Shown one piece after another: positions 22,301 to 29,200 of a stretch of DNA of 64,000 bases. Positions within the stretch are counted from its first letter, which is position 1. Each line of letters starts with the position of its first letter. The DNA is from Nocardia concava NBRC 100430 (GTDB lineage Bacteria > Actinomycetota > Actinomycetes > Mycobacteriales > Mycobacteriaceae), in assembly GCF_000308815.1 (NCBI RefSeq), contig NZ_BAFX01000206.1, positions 62,001 to 126,000 on the forward strand, given 5' to 3'. The notes beneath the pieces are model-generated. The model saw only the letters and a program-made list of their open reading frames with translations. It was not told the DNA's origin and did not search any database. Made by a program: the position numbers and the translations under genes.

Positions 22301-25300
22301 TCGTTCCATCCGGCACCGGCTTCGACGAGCACCACCGGCGGAATCTGCGCGGCGTCATCCAGGCTGTCCCAGCGCCCAACCTCGGCATCGATCGCGGGCC
22401 GCGCGGCCGTAGCCGGTGACCACACGAGTTCCAGGACCGGTTCGGCCACGCCACGCGATGCGGCCGCGACGAGCTGCTCGATCGGCATCGGCCGTGCCGC
22501 AACCGATCCCGACAGGACCGGCTGCCCGTATTCGTCGGCCACCCGCACCGACATCGATGATCCGGCCGGGGTCAGCCGCACCCGCAGCACGGCAGCTTCC
22601 GTGGCGTGCAGTTGCACCGAGTCCCACGCGAACGGCAGGGCAACCTGTCCGGCCGGGACCGTGAACAGCGAATCCGGTTGCCCTGCAGCGCCTTCAATCG
22701 CACCGGTCAGGTAACCGGCGTGCAAGGCGGCGTCCAGCAGCGCCGGATGGATGCCGAAACCTTCGACACGCACCCCGGTCTCAGCATCGGCGGCGATCTC
22801 GGCGAACACCTCATCGCCGCGCCGCCACAGCGCCCGCACACCCTGGAAGGCAGGGCCGTACTCGTAACCACGGGCGAACAAACTCGAATACGCTGCGGCG
22901 ACCTCGATTTCGTCCGCAGCGGTCGGCGGCCACGCCTCGGCGAGGGGTTCGCCGGCACCGTCGGCGACGGTCAGCGTGCCTCGCGCATGCAACACCCAGT
23001 CGTCATCGTCGCGTTCACCACGGGAGTAGACGGCGACCGGCCGTTGCCCGTCCTCGTGTCCGCCGACGACGACCTGGATCTGCACACCGCCCGTCGCGGG
23101 CAGCAGCAGCGGAGCCTGCAGGGTCAGCTCCTCGATCACCGGGCAGCCGACCTCGATTCCGGCCCGCAGCACCAGCTCCGCGAAACCGGTTCCCGGCAAC
23201 AGCGCCGCGCCGCCGATCACGTGATCGGCGAGCCACGGCTGGGCAGCGAGCGACAGTCGCCCGGTCAGCAAGACCTCGCCCGACTCCGGTGCCGACACCA
23301 CCGCGCCCAGCAGCGGATGCTCGACCGCACCCAGACCCGCGGCCTCGACCCCGGAGTTGCCTCCGACCGGGTCGACCCAGTAGCGGCGACGCTGGAACGC
23401 GTAGGTGGGCAACGGGACTCGCGCGACCGGGCGTCCGGTGTACAGCGCCGTCCATTCGACATCGACGCCGATGGCATGCGCCTGCGCGAGGCAGGTCACG
23501 AACTGCTCGACCTCGGCCCGCCCGCGGCGGGCTCCGGCCATGACCGCCGCCTGCGCTTCGACCTTCTCCGACAGGCACTGCCGGGTCATCGCGGTCAGCA
23601 CCGCATCGGGGCCGATCTCGAGGAATCGGCGCATGCCCTCGGCCACCAGGGTTTCCACACCGCGAGCGAACCGAACGGCCTCGCGGACCTGACGGACCCA
23701 GTAGGCCGGTTCGAGCACCTCGTCACCGGCCATCCGGCCGGAGAGATTCGATACCAGTGGAATGTTCGGGCGACGGTAGGTCAACGACCGTGCGACGGTG
23801 GCGAATTCGGCCAGCATCGGATCCATCAGATGGGAATGGAACGCATGCGAAACCCGCAGCCGCGAGGTCTGCCAGCCGCGCTCCGCGCACCGCTGCGCGA
23901 GCGCCGTCACCGCCTCCTCGTCGCCCGAGACGACCACGGCAGCAGGCGAGTTCACGGCGGCAATGGCCAACCCCGCGTCGGCGAGCAGCGGAGAGACCGC
24001 GTCTTCGCTCGCCGCGATCGCGAGCATCGCGCCCCCGACAGGCAGCCGCCCCATGAGCCGCCCGCGCGCCGCGACCAGGCGGCACGCGTCTTGCAGCGAC
24101 CACACACCGGCGAGGTGCGCGGCGGCCAACTCTCCGATCGAATGCCCGATCAGCGCATCCGGCGTCACGCCGAAGGATTCGAGGAGCCGGTACAGCGCGA
24201 CCTCAAACGCGAATAGTGCAGGCTGCGTGAACTCGGTGCGGTGCAACGATTCACTCGTCATCCCGGCGTGTTTTTGGCCGGGATCCACATCGGGCTGCTG
24301 GATTCCGGCCAAAAGCACGCCGGAATGACGGGGGGACTTGTCGCCGAACATCACGTCTTTCAGCGAGCACCCCAGCAGCGGATCGAACTGCGCGCACACT
24401 TCGTCCAGCGCGGCCGCGAATACCGGAAACGCCTCGTACAGTTCGCGACCCATGCCGACTCGCTGGGCGCCCTGTCCGGTACACAGGAAGGCGGTCTTGC
24501 GCGTCACCGCTCGGCCCGTGGTGATGTCGCCTGCCGCTCCGTGCTCAGCGAGCTCCGCCAGTCCGGCGAGCATGGCGTCCCGGTCGCCCGCCACCACGGC
24601 GGCCCGCCACTCCAATTGCGAGCGGCCGGTGACCAGTGAATAGCCGATATCGCCGACCGTCAGGTCGGGACGTTCGCGCACCCACTCCAGCAGTTTGGCC
24701 GCCTGTGCGCGCACGCCGTCCTCGGTCTTCGAGGAGAGCGGCAAGGCGGCGATCTCGGAGGCCACCACCGCGGCACCGGAACCCGCCTCGTTCTCCGGAG
24801 CGGCCGCGGCCTCCACCGGAGCGGGCGCCTCTTCCAGGATCACATGCGTATTGGTGCCGCTGGCGCCGAAGGACGACACACCGGCCCGCCGCACCCGCTC
24901 GCCCGCCGGCCACGGCTCGGCCGAGGTCAGCAGCCGCACATTGCCCGCGGACCAGTCCACATGCGGTGTCGGGGTATCGATATGCAGTGTGGCGGGCAGT
25001 GTTTCGTGCCGCATCGCCTGCACCATCTTGATCACGCCACCGACGCCCGCCGCGGCGGAGGTGTGCCCGATGTTCGACTTGAGCGATCCGATCCGCAGCG
25101 GTTCGCCGTCGCGACCGCGACCGTAGGTGACGATCAGCGCCCGCGCCTCGATCGGGTCGCCGAGCTGGGTACCGGTGCCGTGCGCCTCGACCGCGTCGAT
25201 ATCGGCCGGGGACAGACCCGCATTGGCGAGCGCCTGCGCGATCACCTTCTCCTGCGACGGCCCGTTCGGCGCGGTCAGGCGAGAGCTGGTCCCGTCCTGG

Positions 25301-26223
25301 TTCACCGCGCTGCCGCGCACCACCGCGAGGATGGGATGACCATTGCGGCGCGCGTCCGAGAGCCGCTCGACCACGAGCATGCCGAGACCGTCGGAGAATC
25401 CGGTCCCGTTGGCCCCGGCCCCGAAGGCCCGGCACCGGCCGTCCGGGGACAGCGCGCGCTGCCGGGCGAAGCTGATGAGCTGGGCGGGATCCGACATCAC
25501 GGTGACACCGCCGACCAGGGCCAGCGACGTCTCGCCCTGGCGCAGCGCCTGGCAGGCGAGATGCAGGGCCACCAGCGACGACGAGCACGCGGTGTCCACC
25601 GACAGCGCCGGGCCCTTGAATCCGAGGCTGAACGACACCCGCCCGGACAGGATGCTGGCCGAAACACCCGGGTGCGCATTGCCTTCGGATTCGGCGCTGT
25701 GACCGGGCGCGCCGACGCGGCGGCCGTAGTCGAAGTGCATCACACCCGCGTAGACGCCGGTATCGCTGTCCCGCAGCGACTCCGGATCGATGCCCGCGTT
25801 TTCCAAGGCCTCCCAGGACGCTTCGAGGAACAGCCGCTGCTGCGGATCCATCGCCTCCGCCGTACGCGGTCCGAGGCCGAAGAATCCGGCATCGAAATCG
25901 GCTGCGCCATCGAGGAATCCACCCTCCCGGGTGTAGACCGTCCCGGGCACGTCCGGGTCGGTGTCGAACAGCCGCTCGAGATCCCAGCCGCGGTCGGTGG
26001 GGAAGGGGCCGATCGCGTCGGTGCCGGAGGCGACCAGATCCCACAGCTTGTCCGGAGTGTCGACACCGCCCGGGTAGCGGCAGCTCATGCCGACGATCGC
26101 GAGCGGCTCCCCGGCCTGGTCCTCCAGCTGCTGGATCCGCTTGTTGGCGGTGCGCAGATCCCCGGTGACCTTCCGCAGGTACCGGCTGAGGCGTTCCTCG
26201 TTGCTGCTGCTCGGATTGGTCAT
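10378..26223 (-). CDS. Type I PKS C: modules 5, 6 and 7, each KS-AT-DH-KR-ACP
   Basis: Giant 5281-residue synthase. A docking coiled coil (1-38) is followed by module 5: KS (Cys213), AT 578-881, DH 972-1268 (DHVIGGAALLPG), KR 1438-1641, ACP 1722-1784. Module 6: KS (Cys1968), AT 2327-2601, DH 2688-2988 (DHSVHGTVLLPG), KR 3145-3351, ACP 3425-3491. Module 7: KS (Cys3682), AT 4045-4321, DH 4408-4711 (DHGVLGTVLFPG), KR 4855-5061, ACP 5128-5194 (GFDSI). A C-terminal docking tail ends in an acidic LDLDDLINL helix. All ATs have HAFHS, so malonyl; all KRs keep the B-type Asp (LDD or IAD). Each module should add one trans double bond. An in-frame palindromic repeat adds about 27 residues (631-657) to the module 5 AT. 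Start and upstream stop overlap as ATGA. Domain borders are approximate. Confidence 0.95.
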   Translation of the reverse strand: MTNPSSSNEERLSRYLRKVTGDLRTANKRIQQLEDQAGEPLAIVGMSCRYPGGVDTPDKLWDLVASGTDAIGPFPTDRGWDLERLFDTDPDVPGTVYTREGGFLDGAADFDAGFFGLGPRTAEAMDPQQRLFLEASWEALENAGIDPESLRDSDTGVYAGVMHFDYGRRVGAPGHSAESEGNAHPGVSASILSGRVSFSLGFKGPALSVDTACSSSLVALHLACQALRQGETSLALVGGVTVMSDPAQLISFARQRALSPDGRCRAFGAGANGTGFSDGLGMLVVERLSDARRNGHPILAVVRGSAVNQDGTSSRLTAPNGPSQEKVIAQALANAGLSPADIDAVEAHGTGTQLGDPIEARALIVTYGRGRDGEPLRIGSLKSNIGHTSAAAGVGGVIKMVQAMRHETLPATLHIDTPTPHVDWSAGNVRLLTSAEPWPAGERVRRAGVSSFGASGTNTHVILEEAPAPVEAAAAPENEAGSGAAVVASEIAALPLSSKTEDGVRAQAAKLLEWVRERPDLTVGDIGYSLVTGRSQLEWRAAVVAGDRDAMLAGLAELAEHGAAGDITTGRAVTRKTAFLCTGQGAQRVGMGRELYEAFPVFAAALDEVCAQFDPLLGCSLKDVMFGDKSPRHSGVLLAGIQQPDVDPGQKHAGMTSESLHRTEFTQPALFAFEVALYRLLESFGVTPDALIGHSIGELAAAHLAGVWSLQDACRLVAARGRLMGRLPVGGAMLAIAASEDAVSPLLADAGLAIAAVNSPAAVVVSGDEEAVTALAQRCAERGWQTSRLRVSHAFHSHLMDPMLAEFATVARSLTYRRPNIPLVSNLSGRMAGDEVLEPAYWVRQVREAVRFARGVETLVAEGMRRFLEIGPDAVLTAMTRQCLSEKVEAQAAVMAGARRGRAEVEQFVTCLAQAHAIGVDVEWTALYTGRPVARVPLPTYAFQRRRYWVDPVGGNSGVEAAGLGAVEHPLLGAVVSAPESGEVLLTGRLSLAAQPWLADHVIGGAALLPGTGFAELVLRAGIEVGCPVIEELTLQAPLLLPATGGVQIQVVVGGHEDGQRPVAVYSRGERDDDDWVLHARGTLTVADGAGEPLAEAWPPTAADEIEVAAAYSSLFARGYEYGPAFQGVRALWRRGDEVFAEIAADAETGVRVEGFGIHPALLDAALHAGYLTGAIEGAAGQPDSLFTVPAGQVALPFAWDSVQLHATEAAVLRVRLTPAGSSMSVRVADEYGQPVLSGSVAARPMPIEQLVAAASRGVAEPVLELVWSPATAARPAIDAEVGRWDSLDDAAQIPPVVLVEAGAGWNDTDGTDVVTATHDEIARVLAVLQEWTAQERFAASTLLISTRSAVALPDEELTDLPGAAVWGLVRAAQAEEPGRIILVDSDTGVDEQLASAIVAVGEPQVVMRGGVTHTARLVRPANERTDSGGESAAFGTGTVLITGGTGGLGAVMARHVVVEHGVRSLLLASRSGPHAEGAAALSAELEQLGARVQVVACDVADAAAVAELIAAVPAEWPLTGVIHAAGVLDDGTIASLTPQRMNAVLAPKADAAWHLHEATADLNLAAFVVFSSVSATLGGPGQGNYAAANTFLDALVAHRRARGLAGQSLAWGPWARSRGMTAHLQESDLARLSRGGFTALTDEQAMTGWAAALRRNAPHAVIATLDTAALRDQAESGLLPTVLRELAPAPRRRAVTSSPVSGLQQRLSGLDLERQRQLVFDTVRTQIAAVRGNDGAASIEPGRTFQDLGFDSLSAVELRNRLKTAIGLSLPAAVIFDYPTPQALAEHLADKLTGTAKDTAVTAKVVADEPIAIVGMACRYPGGVTSPEDLWKLVFDGVDATSEFPGNRGWDTERIYDPTGEKPNTTYTRQGGFLHTAGEFDPAFFGISPNEAATMDPQQFLLLETSWEALERAGIDPATLRGSATGVFAGMMYHDYPANANSGSIASGRVSYVLGLEGPSVTVDTACSSSLVAMHLAGQSLRSGESDLALAGGVAVMATPEVFVEFSRQRGLAPDGRSKSFADAADGVAWSEGAGVLVLERLSDARRNGHEVLAVIAGSAVNQDGASNGLTAPNGPSQRRVIRQALANARITPSDVDVVEAHGTGTTLGDPIEAQALLDTYGQERAADRPLWLGSLKSNIGHAQAAAGVGGVIKMVMAMRHGLLPRTLHVDRPSSKVDWSAGQIELLTEPVAWPEVNRPRRAGVSSFGISGTNAHVVIEAAAESARTSDRDEAVRVDGLLPWVVSARSGAALAAQAGRLVSAVAERDLDPADVGFSLASTRGVFEQRAVVLGDNRNALLSGTRALAEGAQSPGLVSGRVIPGSTGLVFSGQGAQWAGMANELRRAYPVFAEHFDAIVAEIDPLLGQPDSLSVALASEDLVDRTVYAQAGLFAFEVALYRLLESWGVRPDMVAGHSIGEAAAAHVAGVLSLADACVLVAARGRLMQALPGGGAMVAVGASQADVTPLLTEGVAIAALNGPSSVVLSGIEDEVLAVVETCVERGWRTRRLRVSHAFHSALMEPMLAEFASAIEGLTFAEPMIPLVSTVTGAIVTGEMTDPRYWVGQVRDTVRFADAVATMVDSGVSRFAEIGPDAVLTPMVAQIAEGAVALVRRDRADAATVLAGVAGLFVSGAEVDWSRFYAGTSAQRIDLPTYAFQRERYWLDARKLLAQSWGTELGGVTDAGLETVDHPLLGAVVPHADSGQLTFTGRWSLDSAEWLADHSVHGTVLLPGTGFVELAAHVGGLLGCDVVEELILHTPLPLPAEGSVAVQVVVADADDTGRRRLRVHSRQAAEGPWVLHAEGVLAMDAGSHDVAADFDLATWPPVGAQPLDVDGAYDELFALGYGYGPFFQGLRAAWQRGDELFAEVALPDPQDADGFGIHPALFDAALHAGILHGRKAGEAVLPFAWNRAVLHSAGAATVRVRSVPVGDDFAVQIADEQGRAVVSVGALVSRPVSVERLSGDKVDALFAVEWVAAPSSSDSVAPDRIAILGADRDLAALIADLDAAADPVLPDLVLLECPRHDGLPTDAARAVLGGVLDTVQRWVAEPRFATSRLVVVTERAVTVGDSEPIGLDQAPVWGLLRAAQAEYPGRFQLLDVEPGNDVTADILAAVAGEPEAALRGATVLVPRLTRRTPGTSVKPIEPGTVLVTGGTGGLGAVIARHLVTEYGVRQLLLTSRRGPHAPGAAELIDELAELGAEATVAACDVSDRSALAALLAGIPEEHPLVGVVHAAGIADNGVIASMSAERIDAVFRPKVDAAWHLHELTRDKSLSLFVLLSSAGGLVLAAGQANYAAANVFLDALATHRHSLGLPATALDYGMWERSSGLGAELSEDDFDRMRRQGFPPLSESEGLALFDAAVAAESPQLVALRIDPAVLRTRGDQIPSLVRGLVPTPARRANRTPAGQALLQRLAGLSEADRDSALVDFVRTVAAGILGHASPEAVAPQQAFQQLGFDSLSAIEFRNKLNTATALQLPATLIFDYPTPQAVAEFIGAQLTGTAVVEERAVSRVRADDEPIAVVAMACRYPGGVASPEDLWQLVVEGGDTVGAMPVDRGWDLEGIYDPEPGKPGKTYTRSGGFLYSAAEFDADFFGISPNEATMMDPQQRLLLEVSWEAFERAGLDPAALRGSSTGVFTGLMYHDYARATGTGSGSAGSLVSGRVSYVFGLEGPSVTVDTACSSSLVAMHLAGQSLRSGECDLALAGGAAVMGTPDMFLEFGRQRGLSPDGRCKSFSDSADGVGWAEGVGVLVLERLSDARRNGHEILAVIAGSAVNQDGASNGLAAPNGPSQRRVIRQALANAGLAPVDVDAVEAHGTGTTLGDPIEAQALLATYGQERAADRPLWLGSLKSNIGHAQAAAGVGGVIKMVMAMRHGVLPRSLHAENPSTKVDWTEGHVRLLTEAVPWPEVGRARRAGVSSFGISGTNAHVIIEQAPMAATAAEQPAARAIPVGGLMPWVLSARSGAALAGQAARLSAQVDGPTSQVAELDPIDVGFSLASTRSVFTHRAVVLAEGRDDLIAGVRAVATGTDAPGVVSGRAVAGSTALVFSGQGAQWAGMATELRKAYPVFADTFDAIVDELNPMLAQQVPLDAALTSEELVDRTVFAQAGLFAFEVALFRLLESWGVRADVVAGHSIGEVAAAHVAGVLSLTDACVLVAARGRLMQALPAGGAMVAIGAAESDVLPLLSGEVSVAAVNGPSSVVIAGAADAVAAVADVCAGKGWRTNRLRVSHAFHSALMEPMLAEFTTAIEHLTFERPSIALVSTVTGARVGDEMCDPSYWTGQVRETVRFADAVATMVNSGVTRFAEIGPDAVLTPMIVQTLDGEHPATTVVPLARRGKADAVSVSNGAAGLFVSGADLDWSALYNGTGARRIPLPTYAFQRHRYWMPDGSTGKGDARSLGLATTGHPLVPTVIAQPDTGGVILTGRLSVQTHPWLADHGVLGTVLFPGAGLVELALEAGSRVSLPTLADFVLHTPLVLPETGGVAVRSVVATEDESGHRPVRIYSAREGESDSASSWTLHAEGSLTAGDAAEAETADLSGWPPIGAQPLPVGDVYDDLRADGYEYGPAFQGLRAAWQRGDEVFAEVALPDPREAAEYGLHPALLDSALHALLIGGSGADESGPALPFEWSGVTVHAKGADSLRVRATRIGDRTVRVDLADPTGAPVATVRRLAARPIDAAQLAALTSTVDNAMYRVEWTPISVSDSEIHAVSWTDLGDETPDAVVLDAPAGNDPDAVRTATHAVLQVLQTWIADPRSSRSALVIRTSGAVSVAGEDIANLAGAAVAGLVRSAQAESAGRIVLVDTDSDAAPLGGILASGEPQVAVRGGRVHSARLVRATTTAAPRVAFGPDETVLITGASGFLGGLFARHLVHTRGVRHLLLLSRRGESAPGAAELAAELRGDGAEIDFAACDVADRAALAEVLSAIPASRPLTGVFHTAGVLDDGAIASLTPDRMDTVLRPKVDAALHLHELTAELPLKAFVLFSSVAGAFGSPGQGNYAAANACLDAVATHRRTSGRSGQSLAWGLWSGDGGMGDELGDIERRRMARSGMLPLSAEQGLALFEAASGIETATPILAKLDREGLRGAGFATALLSGLVPARPVSAAPAALRARLADTPEGERLGVLVDLVRDQAAAVLGHQNAKEIAADRAFNELGFDSITAIEFRNGLQTATGLPLPATLVFDYPSPETLAGYLAEEFTDDHQPAASVDASEDEIRVALQTISLDRLRAAGLLDALMRLAQGQERPGETAAHTADESIDELDLDDLINLAYNSED
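24256..24330. repeat. Palindromic repeat inserted in frame in the AT of module 5
   Basis: The arms 24256-24287 and 24299-24330 pair over 32 bp around an 11-base loop. The only three differences between the arms are C/T or G/A, so they can form wobble pairs in RNA. Read on the minus strand, the element contributes residues about 631-657 of PKS C, between VMFGD and HRTEFTQP. All other AT domains here have only a short loop at that point. The repeat keeps the frame and introduces no stop. I found no second copy in the window. Confidence 0.85.
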
Positions 26224-29200
26224 GCTGGGCCGAACTCCTCGTCGATCAGATTAAAAAGTTCATCGTCGGAATGGGATTCGAGGTCCTCGTAGACCTCGGT
26301 GTCCCCGTAGACCTCGAGGTCCCGGTAGTCGCTGTCGGACCACGCGTCGCCCAGATGGGCGTGCAGGCGGTCGGTGATGCCGCGCAAGGCCGCGATGGTC
26401 GCGTCGGTGTTGCCGCCGTTGGCGATGATCCGCTCGACCATGGCCTCGAGCTGTGCGATTTCAGGTGGCACCGAGGCGGAGGAGACGGGTGCGGCTGACG
26501 GAGCGGGTGCGGCGGCTGGCGCGGGCGCCTCCGCCAGGGCTTGCTGCAGCAAGTAGCCCGCCAGATCTCGCGCGGTGGGGTAGTCGAACACCAGGGTCGA
26601 GGGCAGCGACATCCCTACGACCTTCGACAGCCGGTTGCGGAACTCCACGCCGCCGAGCGAATCGAAGCCGAGTTCGTCGAAGCCGCGATCGGGATTGATG
26701 TCGTCGAGCGACTCGTAGCCCAGCACCGTGGCCGCGTGTTCGCGCACCAGGTCGAGGACGACGCCGTGCCACTTCGCCTCCGCCACCCCGTGCAGCCGCT
26801 CACCGAGCGAGGGGCCCTCGTTCACCCGCGTGGCTGTGCGGCCGCCCGCGCGAACGAATCCGCGCAGCACCGCCGGAACCGACCCGGTGTGTGCTTCCAC
26901 GCGCAGCTTGTCGGTGTCGAGGTGCAGCAGCGCGGGCACGGGCTCCGCCGTGGTCAGCGATGCGTCGAAGAGCCGCAGACCGTCCTCGTGGTCCAGCGGC
27001 GTCAGGCCGAGCCGGTCCAATCGGTTCATGGCGGTGCGATCCAGGGTGCCGGTCATGCCGAGGTCCTGTTGCCACGGACCCCAGGCCAGTGCGAGACCCG
27101 GCAGCCCTTCGGCCCGGCGGCGTAGCGCGAGGGCGTCCAGGAAGCCGTTGGCGGCAACGTAATTCGCCTGTCCGGCCGAACCGATCATGCCCGCGATGGA
27201 GGAGAACATGACGAACGCCGAGAGGTTCAGTTCCCGGGTGAGCTCGTGCAGGTGCCACGCCGCCTCGGCCTTCGGGGCGAAGACCTGGTCGATACGGTCG
27301 GTGGTGAGGCCGTCGAAGGTGCTGTCGGCGAGCACACCGGCGGCGTGCACGACGGCGGTGAGCGGGTGTTCGCCGGGCAGGTCCGCCAGCAGATTCCGCA
27401 GGGCGTCGCGGTCGGTGACATCGCAGGCTGCGATGCGCACATGTGCGCCGTATCCGGACAGTTCCGCCGCGAGTTCCGTTGCACCGTCGGCCTGTTCGCC
27501 GCGCCGCGAGACCAGCAGCAGTCGATCGACACCGTGTGCGGTGACCAGGTGCCGGGCCAGCAGCGCTCCCAATCCGCCGGTTCCGCCCGTGATCAGGACA
27601 GTGCCCGTTCCGAATGAAATCGGCTCACCCGCAGCGGATGTCACCGGCTCCAGCCGCGGAGCAAGGACGCTGTCGCCCCGCGCCACCACCTGTGGCTCGC
27701 TCGCCGCGATGGCGGTTCGTATCGCGTCGGCCGAAAGGTGCTGAATACCAACGCGGTCGACGTCGAGCAGCACGATTCGATCCGGATATTCGGCCTGAGC
27801 GCTGCGGATCAAGCCCGAGACGGCGGCCGCCGCCGGATCCGGTTCGGAACCGGGCACTGTCGCCGCGTTCTCGGTCACGACAACCAGCTGCGACCGTCCG
27901 AACCGTTCGTCGGTCAGCCAGCCCCGCACCAGATCCCATGCGGCATGGAGGCGAGCACGGGCGGACTGCTGCTGTGATCCGGCGGCTTCGGACCAGACCA
28001 CGACGTCGGGAACGGTCGGGTTGGTCGCCAGCGCCGCCAGATCGGAATACCGCTCGTCGATTCCGGCCACGACCGCCGCTCCGAGCACGGCCGCACTCCC
28101 GAGCGGGGCGAGTGCGTCCGGTATATCGGTTGGCGTCCAACGCAACCCGTAACGGCCAGCGCCTCCACCCGACAGCGTGGCGCGGAACTGGTCGACATCG
28201 TAGGAACGCATGACGACCTCGTCGATGGACACCACCGGGTTGCCGTCCTGGTCCACGGCCACCACGGCGATCGCCTCGTCGCTGCGCCGTACCGCCATCA
28301 CCCGCATCGAGGTGACCGGGGCGGTCGTATGGAATTGCGTTGCACCCCAGCGGAACAGGAGCTTGCCCTCGGCGGGATTGCCGTCGAGATCCGACCAGAT
28401 CAAGCTGACCAGCCCGGCGTGCATCACCATGTCGAACAGGCCCGGATGCAGCTGGAACCCGTCGCCGGGAACTTCAGGATTCAGGGTGATCTCGGAGAAC
28501 GACATGTCATCGCTGTGCCAAGCGGCGTCGATGCCGCGGAACGACGGGCCGTATGCCAGCCCGGCGACCCGCGTCGCATGGCCCGGAATCCACTCGGTAT
28601 CAACCGATTCGGCACCGACCGGCGGCCACGGCGTAGTGCGCAGCATCTCCATCAGGCCGAGGTCGATCAGCGGTCGCCCGCTCAGTACGCCGCTGGCGTT
28701 TCGCGCCCACTCGCCGCCGGGGAGGCGGTAGTGGAACGTGAAGGACCGGCGTCCCGCGCCATCCGGTTCCCGCACCAGCACCTGGAGTTCGACCTCGCCG
28801 TCCGCCGGCGGCAGGATCGGCCGCTCGAGGATGAGTTCGTCGACGACCTCGCAGCCGATGCGCCGACCGGCGACCAGCAGCATCTCCATGAGCGCGGCAC
28901 TGGGAACGACCACCACGCCATAGGTGGTGTGGTCGGTCATCCACGGGTGGGTGGGCAGCGAGAATCGGCCCGTGAACATCCACTCGTCGCGATCGGCCAC
29001 CCGCACCACGTCGGTGAGCAGCGGGTGCTCCGAGGCGTCCGTACGCCGCTGTCCGAGACCGGGTTCGAGCCAATAGCGCTGGTGCTGGAAGGCATAGGTG
29101 GGCAAGCCGATTCGTGGCGTCGGGCGGTCGCCGAACAGCGGCGTCCAGTCGACGGACACGCCCGCGGTGTGCGCCTGGGCGAGCATCGTCACGAATTGCT

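Noticed and set aside
24240..24350. Frameshift or pseudogene of the module 5 AT
   Set aside because: The insert preserves the frame, has no stop, and the flanking AT motifs (GQGAQR, GHSIGE, HAFHS) are intact.
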